A stretch of DNA of 8,740 nucleotides from Acidobacteriaceae bacterium (GCA_003136335.1 PLEA01000484.1:787-9526), one strand, 5' to 3'; shown: positions 1 to 7,550, counted from the first letter of the stretch. A program made the numbers and translations. Notes: generated by a model not told the origin, from the sequence alone.

Positions 1-480
1 AGTCCGTGTTTCCAAGAATTCAAGGAGTTTCGCAGGCAATCGGCGATCCAGCGCCGACGTGTGCTGACTTGGGTGGCTACTGCTGCTGTTCTGCTCTTCG
101 CGGTGGGGGGATGGTTGTGGGTGCGAGCCCGACGCTCGGTAGAGACGACTGACACGGCTGTCTTGGACCTTCGTGAGCGATCCGTGGCCCGCGGGAAGAG
201 CCAGGCTAACACTGATCAGGCACCTTTGGAGATTGCTCGAACCGCTAAGCACCTGGTCCTTGATCTCCCGATTGGTAGCAAGGAAGGCCCCTACGAAGTC
301 GGTCTACTCACAGAAACAGGTGATGAGATTTTGCGCGCGACGGGGATCGCGGATATGCATGATCACATTACTGATCTGCGAGTCGATGTTGACCTCAGTA
401 GCGTTCGGCCGGAAACATATTCTCTTGGGGTTCGACAGCCTAGTCTTGAATGGACTCGATACCCCATCCGGGTGTTTTGA
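1..480 (+). CDS. Anti-sigma factor, zf-HC2 type (3' part)
   Basis: The reading frame is open through the left edge, so the gene starts outside the window. The internal GTG at 61 falls just before the membrane segment and is not the likely start. The first visible residues, SPCFQEFKEFRRQ, look like the end of a zf-HC2 anti-sigma zinc finger, with C3 as a zinc ligand. A single hydrophobic segment follows (about residues 21-41, VLTWVATAAVLLFAVGGWLW) and then arginines. A soluble domain of roughly 100 residues comes next, containing LVLDLPIGSKEGPYEVGLL and ending in EWTRYPIRVF. In this family the cytoplasmic zinc finger holds an ECF sigma factor and the far side senses a signal; the sigma gene is usually just upstream, here off the window. 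The role is inferred from family architecture and the signal sensed is unknown. Confidence 0.72.
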   Translation, partial: SPCFQEFKEFRRQSAIQRRRVLTWVATAAVLLFAVGGWLWVRARRSVETTDTAVLDLRERSVARGKSQANTDQAPLEIARTAKHLVLDLPIGSKEGPYEVGLLTETGDEILRATGIADMHDHITDLRVDVDLSSVRPETYSLGVRQPSLEWTRYPIRVF

Positions 481-643
481 TCCCTACACACTGAGGATCA
501 CCAGACTGAGCGCCAGAGGTGTGGCCGCGGGATTGCTTCCGCATCGACAAACGTACCGAGATCGGCGCCTGGGTGGCGTCGGACAAGTAACTCTCACCAG
601 CACGGGATTAGAGACCTGCGCTGCTACTCAAGTTCTCGTGGGT

Positions 644-1254
644 TCAGCGGCACCCACATGACTTGCCCCGTATGGCCTGCCGACCTTCCCAAACGATGAG
701 GGGAGCGACCACTAGAGCTGCTACCGGGTCAGTCCAAGCTACCTGCCAAATGGCATTGACCCCCAAGCCCCCACCAATGCAATCAGTGAGAGGTAAGCAC
801 ACAAGGCTGATTGAGCGGAATCTGCTCTCAAGGCAGCACTGTCTGTAGCGGAGGAGAGTCTTCGTTTCTCCTTAGAAATCCAGGGCATGATTGCGGCGGC
901 GGCCATCAAACTGGCTATCCCGAGATATGTGCGGTTGGGTTCACTATACTCCAGCAGCGTTAGGGCCGCAGCCGCGACTACATATGCGGCAAGGACAAAA
1001 AGCAATATTCCCGCGATTCGGAAAGCACGCCTCTCAGCGTGCTCTTGGACGGGGTGAGCAGGAAACCTCCACAGCACCACCGTCGCTGAGAGGAGTTCGA
1101 CAGCACTGTCACCGCCGAAGCGAGTAGGGCGGGACTGCAAGCTGCCCATAAAGGATACCGCCGCCTCGACACTCATCCACACAATCGTGATCGCCTGAAT
1201 TCGTTGAATACCGCGGATGGTGTGCTGCGTCGGAATTTGCCGTATCGAAACCAC
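644..1254 (-). pseudogene. CDF-like membrane protein, frameshifted
   Basis: The continuous frame from a GTG at 1254 to a TAG at 739 encodes 171 residues of a multi-pass membrane protein. It shows ITIVWMSVEAAVSF, FGGDSAVELLSATVVLWRF, FRIAGILLFVLAAYVVAAA and SLIALVG, which resemble cation diffusion facilitator-like proteins (motif AL-x-GFGxDSxIE). After SLIALVG the homology leaves this frame and continues in another: VNAIWQVAWTDPVAAL, then APLIVWEGRQAIRGKSCGCR and a TGA at 644-646. A G-tract length change within 760-772 joins the two. The product as written would lack its last membrane segment and the Cys-rich tail. It is transcribed in the same direction as the TonB receptor, 73 bases downstream, so co-transcription is possible. 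No clear ribosome binding site precedes the GTG, and an in-frame TAA lies four codons upstream of it. Substrate unknown. A sequencing error would make this an intact gene of about 203 residues. Confidence 0.7.
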
Positions 1255-1327
1255 TGAAAAGCATTATGTACGACACGTTGCCATGGCGCCTGCGTGCGTT
1301 CCAGCCCTTGGCGGTTGGGATGAGAAC

Positions 1328-4300
1328 TCAGAACTCCAGCCGCGCCTGAAAGGCGATCATGCGTGGACTGCTGTCGCCACCCAAGCCAACGCCCAGCAGG
1401 CCGGTGGGCGGTGAAGTTGTATAGGTAAGCGCTCCAAATCCCGTCTGCGTGAAAGGCTTTCCGGGAATCCCCGCCAGCGTCATGCTGGGAAGCCCAAAGT
1501 TCGGATGGTTGAATACATTGAAGAACTGGGCCTCTACTCTGAGCTTCACTCGCTCGCTCACCGGAAACCATTTCGTGAGATAGAAGTCATTCCAGACAAA
1601 ATCGGGGCCGCGCAGGGCGTTGCGGCCGAGGTTTCCGAATTGGCAATGCTGTGGGTCGTCGCCACCGGCGCACTGCCCAGTACTCGGATCAACGGCGGAA
1701 ACAAACGCGGCGGGATTGAGCCACTGGAGGGTGCCCGGTTGCGTTACACCAGCGACGGGATGACGCTGGTAGAGCGGAACGCCGGGAACGACGCTTGCGA
1801 ACTGCGGTCCACTGCCCTGCACAATGCCGTTCCCGTTGGCGGAGTAGGGCGTGCTCAGGACCGAGAACGGCACGCCACTATGCCAGAACATGGTTCCGGA
1901 AATCTGCCAGCCGTTGAGCGCCTGCGCCAGCTGGTGATTCCGAACGTGGATTGGCAACTGATACACATATTGCGCGTTGAGGTTGTGCCGGATGTCATAG
2001 TCGCAAGGACCATAGTCGCGGGCTAGTTCTCCCGGCAGAGGGGAAAGAATTCCTCCTGCCGAGAACTGCAGGAATCCTCCGTTCGAAACCGTATCCATGC
2101 AACGGCTCCAGGTGTAGTTGACCTGTCCTTGCAGGCCGTGCCCCAGGCGCTTCATGGCGGTGAGTTGAAGGCCGTTGTAGTGACTGTTCTCCCCGGTGGC
2201 GAGCTGGGTCACCGCGCTGAACCGTGGATCGGTTGGCTGCATGTAGGGGAATGGCGCAAAGCACCCCTGGCACACCGTCTGGTATCCGTTCACTTGGGTT
2301 AGATAGGGCTGGTTCACAGCGCGTGTTCCCACATATCGCGCCAGCAAACTCGCCGTGGTTCCGAATTGATGTTCAATTCCCAGGCTCCACTCCATGAAGT
2401 ACGGAGCATGCAGCGTGCCCGTGGGCACTGCAGTGATCGCCACGGGCGGGAGACACGTTGCAGGATCTGCCTGCGGGGATGCGCACGAAAGCTGGCCTTG
2501 AGGGAATCCCGAACTAAATCTTTGATTTGCGGCGACAGTTGCATCCACTGCACTGTTCGGCACTCCCGGAGCGATGGCAGTCCCGCCCACTGTACCCAGC
2601 AGACCTCCTTGGAAGGTTTTGTCGTAAGGAGGATTGGTGCCAATCAGGTCGGCCACACTGCCCGGCAAAATGTCGCTGAAGATCCCGAAACCGGTCCGCA
2701 GCACAGATTTTGACTCAAACTGCCAGGCGATCGCGGTTCGCGGCTGCAGAATGGCCAGCGGTGTGGACGAAAACAAATTGCCGAGATGAGTCTGGACGGC
2801 CGTATTCAGCGGCTGATTCACATCATGCGAGATCGAACTGAAAGAACCGCCAAGACGCGCGATTTGATCGTGGGGATTGAGCGGGTTTGAGTTGAAGGTG
2901 TCGCGCACGCCGAATGTCCAGGTAAGCTTCCGCGTCACTTTCCAGGTGTCCTGGGCATATAAATCGAGATTGAGGAAGCGGAATGGTTCGTTCGCCGACA
3001 GGGGAAAAGTCTGGGTTGCAGTAGATGCCACTCCATAGATGAATTGCGGCAACGTCGTGTAGGCCGCGGTTGGAACTGTGCCCTGTCCGAAGTCATAGTC
3101 ATTCAAGCGAAAGATTCGAGTGTTCGTGCCAAACCGGAGTTCGTCAGCGCCATGGCTCCAGGCGAGGTTGTCATTGATGAAGAAGCGAGAAGCTCGCCTG
3201 CCTTGCACCCACGTATTGTCGAGCCCTCCAATTGTGGTGAAGGGTGCATTGGCACCACTGCCCTGCAACACAATCGGAAATGCCGCGAGCGTCTTCTGCA
3301 AGTTGGCAGGCCCAAACAAGCTTTCGTACCATGAGAACGCTGGATTGAAATAGTTCACCAGGTTTTGTGAAAAGACGTGGGTGTAACCCGCCGCGAATGA
3401 GTAGAGAGGCTGAGGAGAGACCGCATCAAACGAAGAGTTGATGGGATCTGTGTAGGCAGCTTGTACGCCCGTGTCCGCCTGAAGACGAAACCAAGCAGTG
3501 TCCCTCTGATTGATGTTGTAGTCAATGCGGACCGTTTGTACCTGTTCGTGGTCATCGCTGGAATGCGACACGCTCTGCCGGTTCGCGCAACCGTTTCCAT
3601 TCGGTGGACTGCCCGGCGGGGTCGTGCCGTCCGAGTTCAAGGGACACCCGAGCACCGCGAGAGGCGTGCCATTGGTGTTTCCGTACAGGGCAAACATCTT
3701 TTGGTAGAACGAGACTGATTGCGGGGACGGCGAATAGGTTGATCCGGTTACGGAGTCCGTTCCACCAAGCCGGAGTTGCTGAAGCACGTACTGCTGGAAC
3801 GCCGTGCTGGGAACCGTCGTGGGTGTCACGATGGGAAGCGCGATCCGAACCCATTCGCTGTCGAAGAAGAAGAAGAGCTTGTCGTGTGCAATCGGCCCGC
3901 CCAGACTGCCCCCAAAGTGATTTACCGTCGCTCCGGGCTTGTGATTCCCCGGCGTCGCATTGGTAAAGTAGTCGGCTGCATTCAGCCGAGCACCATTCCA
4001 CAGTTCGTAGAGATTCCCGTGAAACTGATTTGAGCCCGACTTGGTGACGTAGTTGACCTGGGATGCTCCATACCGTCCTTGATCCACGGCATAGGAAAGA
4101 GTATTGACCGTCGCCTCTGAGATGGAATTCAGCCCCAGCACGAGATTGGTGGAGAGGCCGCTGTTGAGGTTGGTAAGCGGGTCGTTCGTTTCCAGCCCGT
4201 CAACGATGTAACCGTTGGAGAGGGCGGGGAGGCCGTTGAATTCCACATTGCCGTAGCCGTTTGTACCACCAACAAAATCATTGCCGCTGCCTGCTGTATT

Positions 4301-4816
4301 GATGAGGGCGCCAGCGGCAAACTGCAGCGGGTAGGTGAGATCGCCGCCTGGATTGGGCAGATCCTCCAAGGTTGGGGCATTTAAGGTGGTCGATGTGTTG
4401 GCGTTCTCCGGATTGAGGATAGGAGCCTCGCTGCTGACCTCCACCGTCTCACGGGATCGGGCCACACCAAGGGTGAAATCCACGGTTTGCTTTTGGCCTA
4501 GGCCCGAAACGACATTATTATTTTGCCGTGGCTCGAAGCCTGGCGCTTCCACCTTGACCGAGTAAGTACCCGGCTTTAGTTGGGGGAAGTTGAATCGGCC
4601 TGCATCATCGGTTTTGGCGATGCGCCTCAGTCCGGTCTCAGAGTTGGCGATCGTCACAATGGCGCCGGGCACGACGGCATTGGATGTGTCCCGAACCTGG
4701 CCAACAATGGCACTGGTGGTTTCGCCTTGTGCCTGCGCTTTCACTGGAGCAAGACACGCCACCGTCAACATAATAAAAGCAAAGTGCACTGCCCGCGCCA
4801 TGAACACCCCACTCAT
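1328..4816 (-). CDS. Oar-like TonB-dependent receptor
   Basis: An outer-membrane beta-barrel receptor of 1162 residues, the usual size for this acidobacterial family. Residues 1-30 are a signal peptide (hydrophobic FAFIMLTVACLAPV, cleavage near AQAQ). Residues about 33-118 form a carboxypeptidase-regulatory-like Ig fold (IVGQVRDTSNAVVPGAIVTI, DDAGRFNFPQLKPGTYSV). Residues about 140-265 are the plug, with VEFNGLPALSNGYIVDGLETNDP and YVTKSGSNQFHGNLYE. The rest is barrel, and the last residue is Phe (FQARLEF), as expected for outer-membrane insertion. The family is assumed to take up bulky nutrients such as glycans or peptides with TonB-ExbBD energy; no substrate can be read from the sequence and no SusD-like partner is present. 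Start is uncertain: the ATG at 4816 has AGGAA almost touching it, while the ATG at 4801 gives a cleaner signal peptide (MARAVHFAF) with a weak GAGTGGGG upstream. No frameshift is seen. Confidence 0.93.
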   Translation of the reverse strand: MSGVFMARAVHFAFIMLTVACLAPVKAQAQGETTSAIVGQVRDTSNAVVPGAIVTIANSETGLRRIAKTDDAGRFNFPQLKPGTYSVKVEAPGFEPRQNNNVVSGLGQKQTVDFTLGVARSRETVEVSSEAPILNPENANTSTTLNAPTLEDLPNPGGDLTYPLQFAAGALINTAGSGNDFVGGTNGYGNVEFNGLPALSNGYIVDGLETNDPLTNLNSGLSTNLVLGLNSISEATVNTLSYAVDQGRYGASQVNYVTKSGSNQFHGNLYELWNGARLNAADYFTNATPGNHKPGATVNHFGGSLGGPIAHDKLFFFFDSEWVRIALPIVTPTTVPSTAFQQYVLQQLRLGGTDSVTGSTYSPSPQSVSFYQKMFALYGNTNGTPLAVLGCPLNSDGTTPPGSPPNGNGCANRQSVSHSSDDHEQVQTVRIDYNINQRDTAWFRLQADTGVQAAYTDPINSSFDAVSPQPLYSFAAGYTHVFSQNLVNYFNPAFSWYESLFGPANLQKTLAAFPIVLQGSGANAPFTTIGGLDNTWVQGRRASRFFINDNLAWSHGADELRFGTNTRIFRLNDYDFGQGTVPTAAYTTLPQFIYGVASTATQTFPLSANEPFRFLNLDLYAQDTWKVTRKLTWTFGVRDTFNSNPLNPHDQIARLGGSFSSISHDVNQPLNTAVQTHLGNLFSSTPLAILQPRTAIAWQFESKSVLRTGFGIFSDILPGSVADLIGTNPPYDKTFQGGLLGTVGGTAIAPGVPNSAVDATVAANQRFSSGFPQGQLSCASPQADPATCLPPVAITAVPTGTLHAPYFMEWSLGIEHQFGTTASLLARYVGTRAVNQPYLTQVNGYQTVCQGCFAPFPYMQPTDPRFSAVTQLATGENSHYNGLQLTAMKRLGHGLQGQVNYTWSRCMDTVSNGGFLQFSAGGILSPLPGELARDYGPCDYDIRHNLNAQYVYQLPIHVRNHQLAQALNGWQISGTMFWHSGVPFSVLSTPYSANGNGIVQGSGPQFASVVPGVPLYQRHPVAGVTQPGTLQWLNPAAFVSAVDPSTGQCAGGDDPQHCQFGNLGRNALRGPDFVWNDFYLTKWFPVSERVKLRVEAQFFNVFNHPNFGLPSMTLAGIPGKPFTQTGFGALTYTTSPPTGLLGVGLGGDSSPRMIAFQARLEF

Positions 4817-4864
4817 TTCCTAAGGCGGCACTCTGTCCCCAATAGGATCTATTAACCAGCGATT

Positions 4865-4894
4865 ATTCTATGAAGTTAATCACAGTTAACACAA
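4865..4894 (-). promoter_or_regulatory. Candidate promoter of the TonB receptor
   Basis: Read on the minus strand there is a TTGTGT (4894-4889), an 18-base spacer and TAGAAT (4870-4865), about 50 bases before the receptor start. The -10 box matches TATAAT at five of six positions; the -35 box matches only TTG. The surrounding 60 bases are visibly AT-rich compared with the flanks. This is a consensus match by eye, not proof. Confidence 0.4.
4875..4890. promoter_or_regulatory. Dyad inside promoter spacer, possible operator
   Basis: GTTAATCACAGTTAAC is an inverted repeat: arms GTTAA and TTAAC around a 6-base centre. It lies between the proposed -35 and -10 boxes of the TonB receptor promoter, where a bound repressor would block RNA polymerase. 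No regulator gene in the window can be tied to it. Confidence 0.3.
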
Positions 4895-5160
4895 AGAAGC
4901 AAGGACCTAAGTGGCGTGGCATCTTCGACTCGCTACCGAGCCTGCGCACGTATGGTTTCGCGAACAATTGAGGAGGACCGCGCGCACAATCTGACCAAAT
5001 TCGGGTAGACAATCGTGTCGTCGGTAACTCGACCCTGCAAAGACGGTTTCTTGCCCTGTGAAACTAGGTCAATGTTCTGGCCTAGTGCACCTTTACCATG
5101 CTGTAAACAGGTTGGAAGCCTTCAGGACCGTGCCGTCTAGCTTGGGTAAGTGCGAACCGA
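4895..5160. other. Intergenic stretch, nothing recognised
   Basis: About 270 bases between the receptor promoter region and the stop codon of the cupin remnant. I see no coding region with recognisable similarity, no RNA gene, no clear terminator and no repeat. A minus-strand frame at 5093-5160 reads MIGSHLPKLDGTVLKASNLF and might be the tail of another lost gene, but I cannot place it in a family. Confidence 0.5.
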
Positions 5161-5425
5161 TCATTTTTTCTGCGGCAACTCGGGGTCGTTTGTAGGGTCG
5201 AAATAGCGCGTATCGGTGGGACCAAAGCCGTAGATGTTCACGATTACGGGCTGGTCTGCGGTGCGGGCAAAATGGTTGGTACCAGCTGGTTCCGAATAAA
5301 CACTTCCCGGCGGAAGCAACTTCAACTCGGCTTCTTCGAAATGCGTGCCATAGCCAAACCGCCAATTTCCGGAAACTACGGTGGCCATCCGGTCATCTCG
5401 ATGAGAGTGCGCCCCGGTGTGATCA
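5161..5425 (-). pseudogene. Cupin-domain protein, C-terminal remnant
   Basis: The minus-strand frame ending at the TGA at 5161-5163 encodes about 87 residues of the second half of a single-domain cupin. It begins at TGAHSHRDDR, the first metal-binding motif with HxH. It continues through VVSGNWRFGYGTHFEEAELKLLPPGS to SEPAGTNHFA, the second motif with its PxGxxH-like histidine, then VIVNIYGFGPTDTRY. Cupins of this kind normally have roughly 40-60 residues before the first histidine motif. Upstream, the same frame runs through DNA that makes sense only in another frame, as an alpha/beta hydrolase start. The gene has therefore lost its 5' end at about 5416-5425, and no start codon or ribosome binding site suitable for the remnant is visible. 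Confidence 0.7.
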
Positions 5426-5516
5426 CTCGATGGCCATGCTTTTCCAGCAAGGGGACCAACAAGTCCCACGTACCCGTTGACTGCCATGCGCCGTGCACAA
5501 GGACGAACGTCGACAT
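5376..5516 (-). pseudogene. Alpha/beta hydrolase, N-terminal remnant
   Basis: From the ATG at 5516 the minus strand encodes MSTFVLVHGAWQSTGTWDLL, then VPLLEKHGHRVITP. This is the typical opening of a short alpha/beta hydrolase: the first beta strand, the HG oxyanion region (VLVHGAW) and the second strand (HRVITP). The family is about 230-260 residues long with a catalytic Ser-Asp-His triad, none of which is present here. After ITP the similarity stops and the frame runs for 13 more codons of cupin DNA in the wrong frame to a TAG at 5376. The fragment is thus joined directly and out of frame to the cupin remnant. It cannot be active. Confidence 0.68.
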
Positions 5517-5606
5517 GGGGCAGAGTGTAACAGGTCGAGATTGACTTGCGTTCTGCGTGGCCCAGGAGCCAACCGCCCATCGCATCCGATCAGCGCCATC
5601 GCGCAG

Positions 5607-5878
5607 TTACAGCACAGAGCGCTGAGTGATCGCCTCAAAGCGAGGCTCGGGACCAAGTTTGTCTACGAGTGGATCGACGCTGAGCCATGCCGCCCTGCAG
5701 CAGCGAAGCTTACACGCCAGCTCCGAGTTGTCGAGAGCAGCCACTGGTTGATCCAGCCCAGCCAGGATGGTGGATATGAAGTACCGCGAGACGTATCTTT
5801 GGGACGCGCTAAGTTCCAATTGGTTGAGAAATGTCAATGGCCTCATTGCACTTGCCGGCAAAAGCATAAGTAGCGTCC
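5607..5878 (-). pseudogene. TPR protein, frameshifted C-terminal remnant
   Basis: The minus strand encodes the end of a long TPR protein like those fused to protein kinase or winged-helix/TolB-like domains. Upstream of 5829 one frame reads YAFAGKCNEAIDI, the start of a TPR-like helix pair. After one extra base in the TTT at 5831-5829 the next frame continues LNQLELSASQRYVSRYFISTILAGLDQ and ends RAAWLSVDPLVDKLGPEPRFEAITQR before a TAA at 5607-5609. The ending VDPLVDxLxxEPRFExIxxR marks the last residues of these proteins. Everything before about residue 90 from the end is missing, and the homology stops beside the 13-bp tandem repeat at 5874-5899. It lies in the same orientation as the larger TPR fragment at 6105-6959 but is a different family member. 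Confidence 0.62.
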
Positions 5879-5899
5879 CCGGGTTCCGTCCCCGGGTTC
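5874..5899. repeat. 13-bp direct tandem repeat, two copies
   Basis: CGTCCCCGGGTTC occurs twice in a row without mismatch (5874-5886 and 5887-5899). Each copy contains the palindrome CCCGGG. It coincides with the point where recognisable TPR-protein homology ends in the neighbouring remnant. Confidence 0.85.
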
Positions 5900-6104
5900 C
5901 TATACGGCGGGGATTTCGCATGAGTCCAGGGTAAGGACTAGTCGGTAGTTGCCCACTGTCCGAGTGGACCGTGACACGGGCGGAGACGTTCGGTTCTCAG
6001 ACTCGTTCGCACCCATCCCGCCGGTGCTTGTTTTTAGGGAACGCCCCCGAAAATAGTTTTCCCAATTGTAAGCAGCTCACGCCTCGCGGGCATGTTCCTG
6101 TCTG

Positions 6105-6959
6105 TTACGCCAGCCCAATTCGGTGCAGGAAGTCCTGAAAGCGGGAATCGGCACGGAAGGAGTCAAAGGCAGGCTCAGTCTGAACCCAGTAAAGCAAGAA
6201 GACAGAACGTTGCTGGTAAGCCTTCTCCAGACTGGCAAACATTGCCTCGGTCCCGCCGAGCCGAGCTTCGACCACTGCCAGTTCAAAGGGATCTGTCCAA
6301 GAGCTTGAGGCGAGGGATTTTTGTCGGCTTAACCAATAAGCGCGCGCTCCCTGAGCGGAAAATTCCTGCCGCACAGCCGCAAACTCCTGTTTTGCCGGCT
6401 GGGGATCTTCTCCGGAAGCGATCGCCTCCTTCTCTCTAACGTTAATCGCTCTGGCGAGGTCCCCCTTTTGCTCATAAGCAGCTGTTAAGAACCAATTCAG
6501 GAGCGCGTCGTTCGGATCGGTCTTCAGGCCCTGGGCCGCCTCCTCAACGAGCCGGTCGTATTGATGAGAGGCGAGAAGAGGCGTCATTGCCAGCGAGTTT
6601 ACGACGGAAGAAAAGGGGTCCAACTCTTTTGCTCGTTGCATCTCCGCCAAAGATTCCTCAACACGCTTCCTCTGCGCCAAATACATTCCGTACCAGAGGT
6701 GAGCGGTAGCATTATTCGGATTGAGCTCAATCGCGCGCTGGAACTCTCTTTCCGCGCCGGGGAGGTCCCAGTAACGAGCGTATTTGACCCATGCCAGAGC
6801 GTGATGGGCCATACCGAGATTAGGGTCAATCTCCAGAGCTTTGGTCGCTGCCGCCTCCGCCTTCTGCAAGGCTTCCTGCGGCGGAAGGATATATAAGCCC
6901 GCTGCCCACCCGTGGGACTCGGCCAGGCCCGCGTAAGCTGGGAGTGTAAACATCCCCAC
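6105..6959 (-). pseudogene. TPR protein, 5'-truncated (C-terminal 280 aa)
   Basis: The frame gives 284 residues made of tandem TPR units: AEAAATKALEIDPNLGMAHHALAW, AEREFQRAIELNPNNATAHLWYGMYL and MQRAKELDPFSS. It ends FLLYWVQTEPAFDSFRADSRFQDFLHRIGL, the characteristic tail of large acidobacterial signalling proteins. Those carry an N-terminal winged-helix or kinase domain and a TolB-like segment before AYAGLAES. Here everything before AYAGLAES is gone. The first residues MGMFTLP come from the 43-bp hairpin repeat, which also puts an in-frame TGA at 6962-6960 immediately upstream. The only starts are therefore a GTG at 6959 or an ATG at 6953, both made by the repeat and without a good ribosome binding site. 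If translated it would be a free TPR scaffold; most likely it is a remnant. The TPR frame itself is intact. Confidence 0.75.
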
Positions 6960-6988
6960 TCAAGCCAAGACCGGGCTTGAGTGGGCCA
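6946..6988 (-). repeat. 43-bp hairpin repeat, copy 1
   Basis: A palindromic element with perfect 12-base arms, CCCACTCAAGCC (6955-6966) and GGCTTGAGTGGG (6974-6985), around a 7-base loop. The conserved flank GATGTTtAC follows the right arm when read on the minus strand. It matches copy 2 in inverted orientation with four mismatches in 43 bases, three of them in the loop. It resembles REP-type elements, which are usually spread between genes; no REP-associated transposase is in the window. It forms the breakpoint of the TPR gene. Confidence 0.88.
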
Positions 6989-7028
6989 TCCGCGGATTCC
7001 GTCGCGATCTCTCTCTGCAGGGATGGCC

Positions 7029-7057
7029 AATTGTGTCCGATAGAATAAACATATAGT
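7029..7057 (+). promoter_or_regulatory. Weak candidate promoter of the SnoaL-like gene
   Basis: An AT-rich patch between hairpin copy 1 and the gene offers TTGTGT (7031-7036) and TATAGT (7052-7057) with a 15-base spacer, shorter than ideal. AATTGT at 7029 would give 17. The downstream box ends 37 bases before the start codon. Confidence 0.25.
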
Positions 7058-7094
7058 GTGTCTGCTCGGAGGCTTGGTGTACGGGGGAAAATGA

Positions 7095-7550
7095 ATGCTC
7101 AGGGACGAGAACATAAAGGCCATTCAACTGGCGGCGGAGCGGTACAACGCGAAGGACGTGGAAGGCTATCTGGCGCTTTATGACAGGGGTGTTCTGCATC
7201 ACGGGTTCGGCAACACAAAGCGCGGCGTCGGAGGGCTGAGAGAGCATTTCCAGCAGCTTTTGCGGGGCTTTCCCGACCGGAGAATCGATAGTCAGGATAT
7301 CTTCTGCGACGGCGAAAAAGTGGCCCACCGGTACATGTTTTATGGGAGGCACAAAGGCGAGTACATGGGATATGCTGCCACCAACAACTTCGTCGTCGCC
7401 CCCGGAGTGCTGCTGCATCTGTTCGACCGCGGAAAGTGCGTCGAAGTCCGGCAGATGATCGACAACGCGAGGTTTCTAGCCGCGATCGGCGCCATCCCCA
7501 AGCTTCCCAAATCGCAGGCGGCTATTGCGAGGGAATCAACTGCACGTTGA
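7095..7550 (+). CDS. SnoaL/NTF2-like protein (ester cyclase-like)
   Basis: A complete 151-residue protein of the SnoaL-like branch of the NTF2 fold. Members are small cone-shaped alpha+beta proteins that act as polyketide cyclases, isomerases or hydrolases, or simply bind ligands. Visible family features are the N-terminal helix with AAERYNAKDVEGYLALYD, then HHGFGNTKRGVGGLREHFQQ, LLRGFPDRRIDSQDIFCDGE, the strand KVAHRYMFYGRHKGEY, and the end strand KCVEVRQMIDNARFLAAIGAIP with the usual D-x-x-x-F-L-x-x-I-G motif. The length is normal and the frame unbroken. The ATG at 7095 has GGGGG six bases upstream; an ATG at 7091 is in another frame and stops early. It is the one clearly intact gene in the right half of the window and stands alone between two inverted hairpin repeats. 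No neighbour points to a pathway, so the substrate is unknown. Confidence 0.85.
   Translation: MLRDENIKAIQLAAERYNAKDVEGYLALYDRGVLHHGFGNTKRGVGGLREHFQQLLRGFPDRRIDSQDIFCDGEKVAHRYMFYGRHKGEYMGYAATNNFVVAPGVLLHLFDRGKCVEVRQMIDNARFLAAIGAIPKLPKSQAAIARESTAR

Noticed and set aside
478..500. Inverted repeat TGATCC / GGATCA at the stop codon of the anti-sigma factor gene, as a terminator.
   Set aside because: The stem is only six pairs with an 11-base loop, is not GC-rich, and no T-tract follows.
173..661. 162-codon + strand frame overlapping the anti-sigma factor end and the intergenic region.
   Set aside because: Its first part is an out-of-frame reading of the anti-sigma gene and the remainder shows no protein-like pattern.
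1505..2026. 173-codon open frame on the + strand inside the TonB receptor gene.
   Set aside because: It is antisense to a gene with full family coverage, has no recognisable motif and no ribosome binding site. It is a shadow frame, as are the other long frames at 1995-2273, 3552-4001 and 3604-3966.
5493..5873. 126-codon + strand frame across the hydrolase/TPR remnant boundary.
   Set aside because: It is antisense to sequences that make sense as hydrolase and TPR-protein pieces on the minus strand, and its product has no recognisable feature.
6599..7123. 174-codon minus-strand frame and the 152-codon frame at 6960-7418.
   Set aside because: They are alternative frames of the TPR remnant and antisense of the SnoaL-like gene, with low-complexity arginine-rich products.
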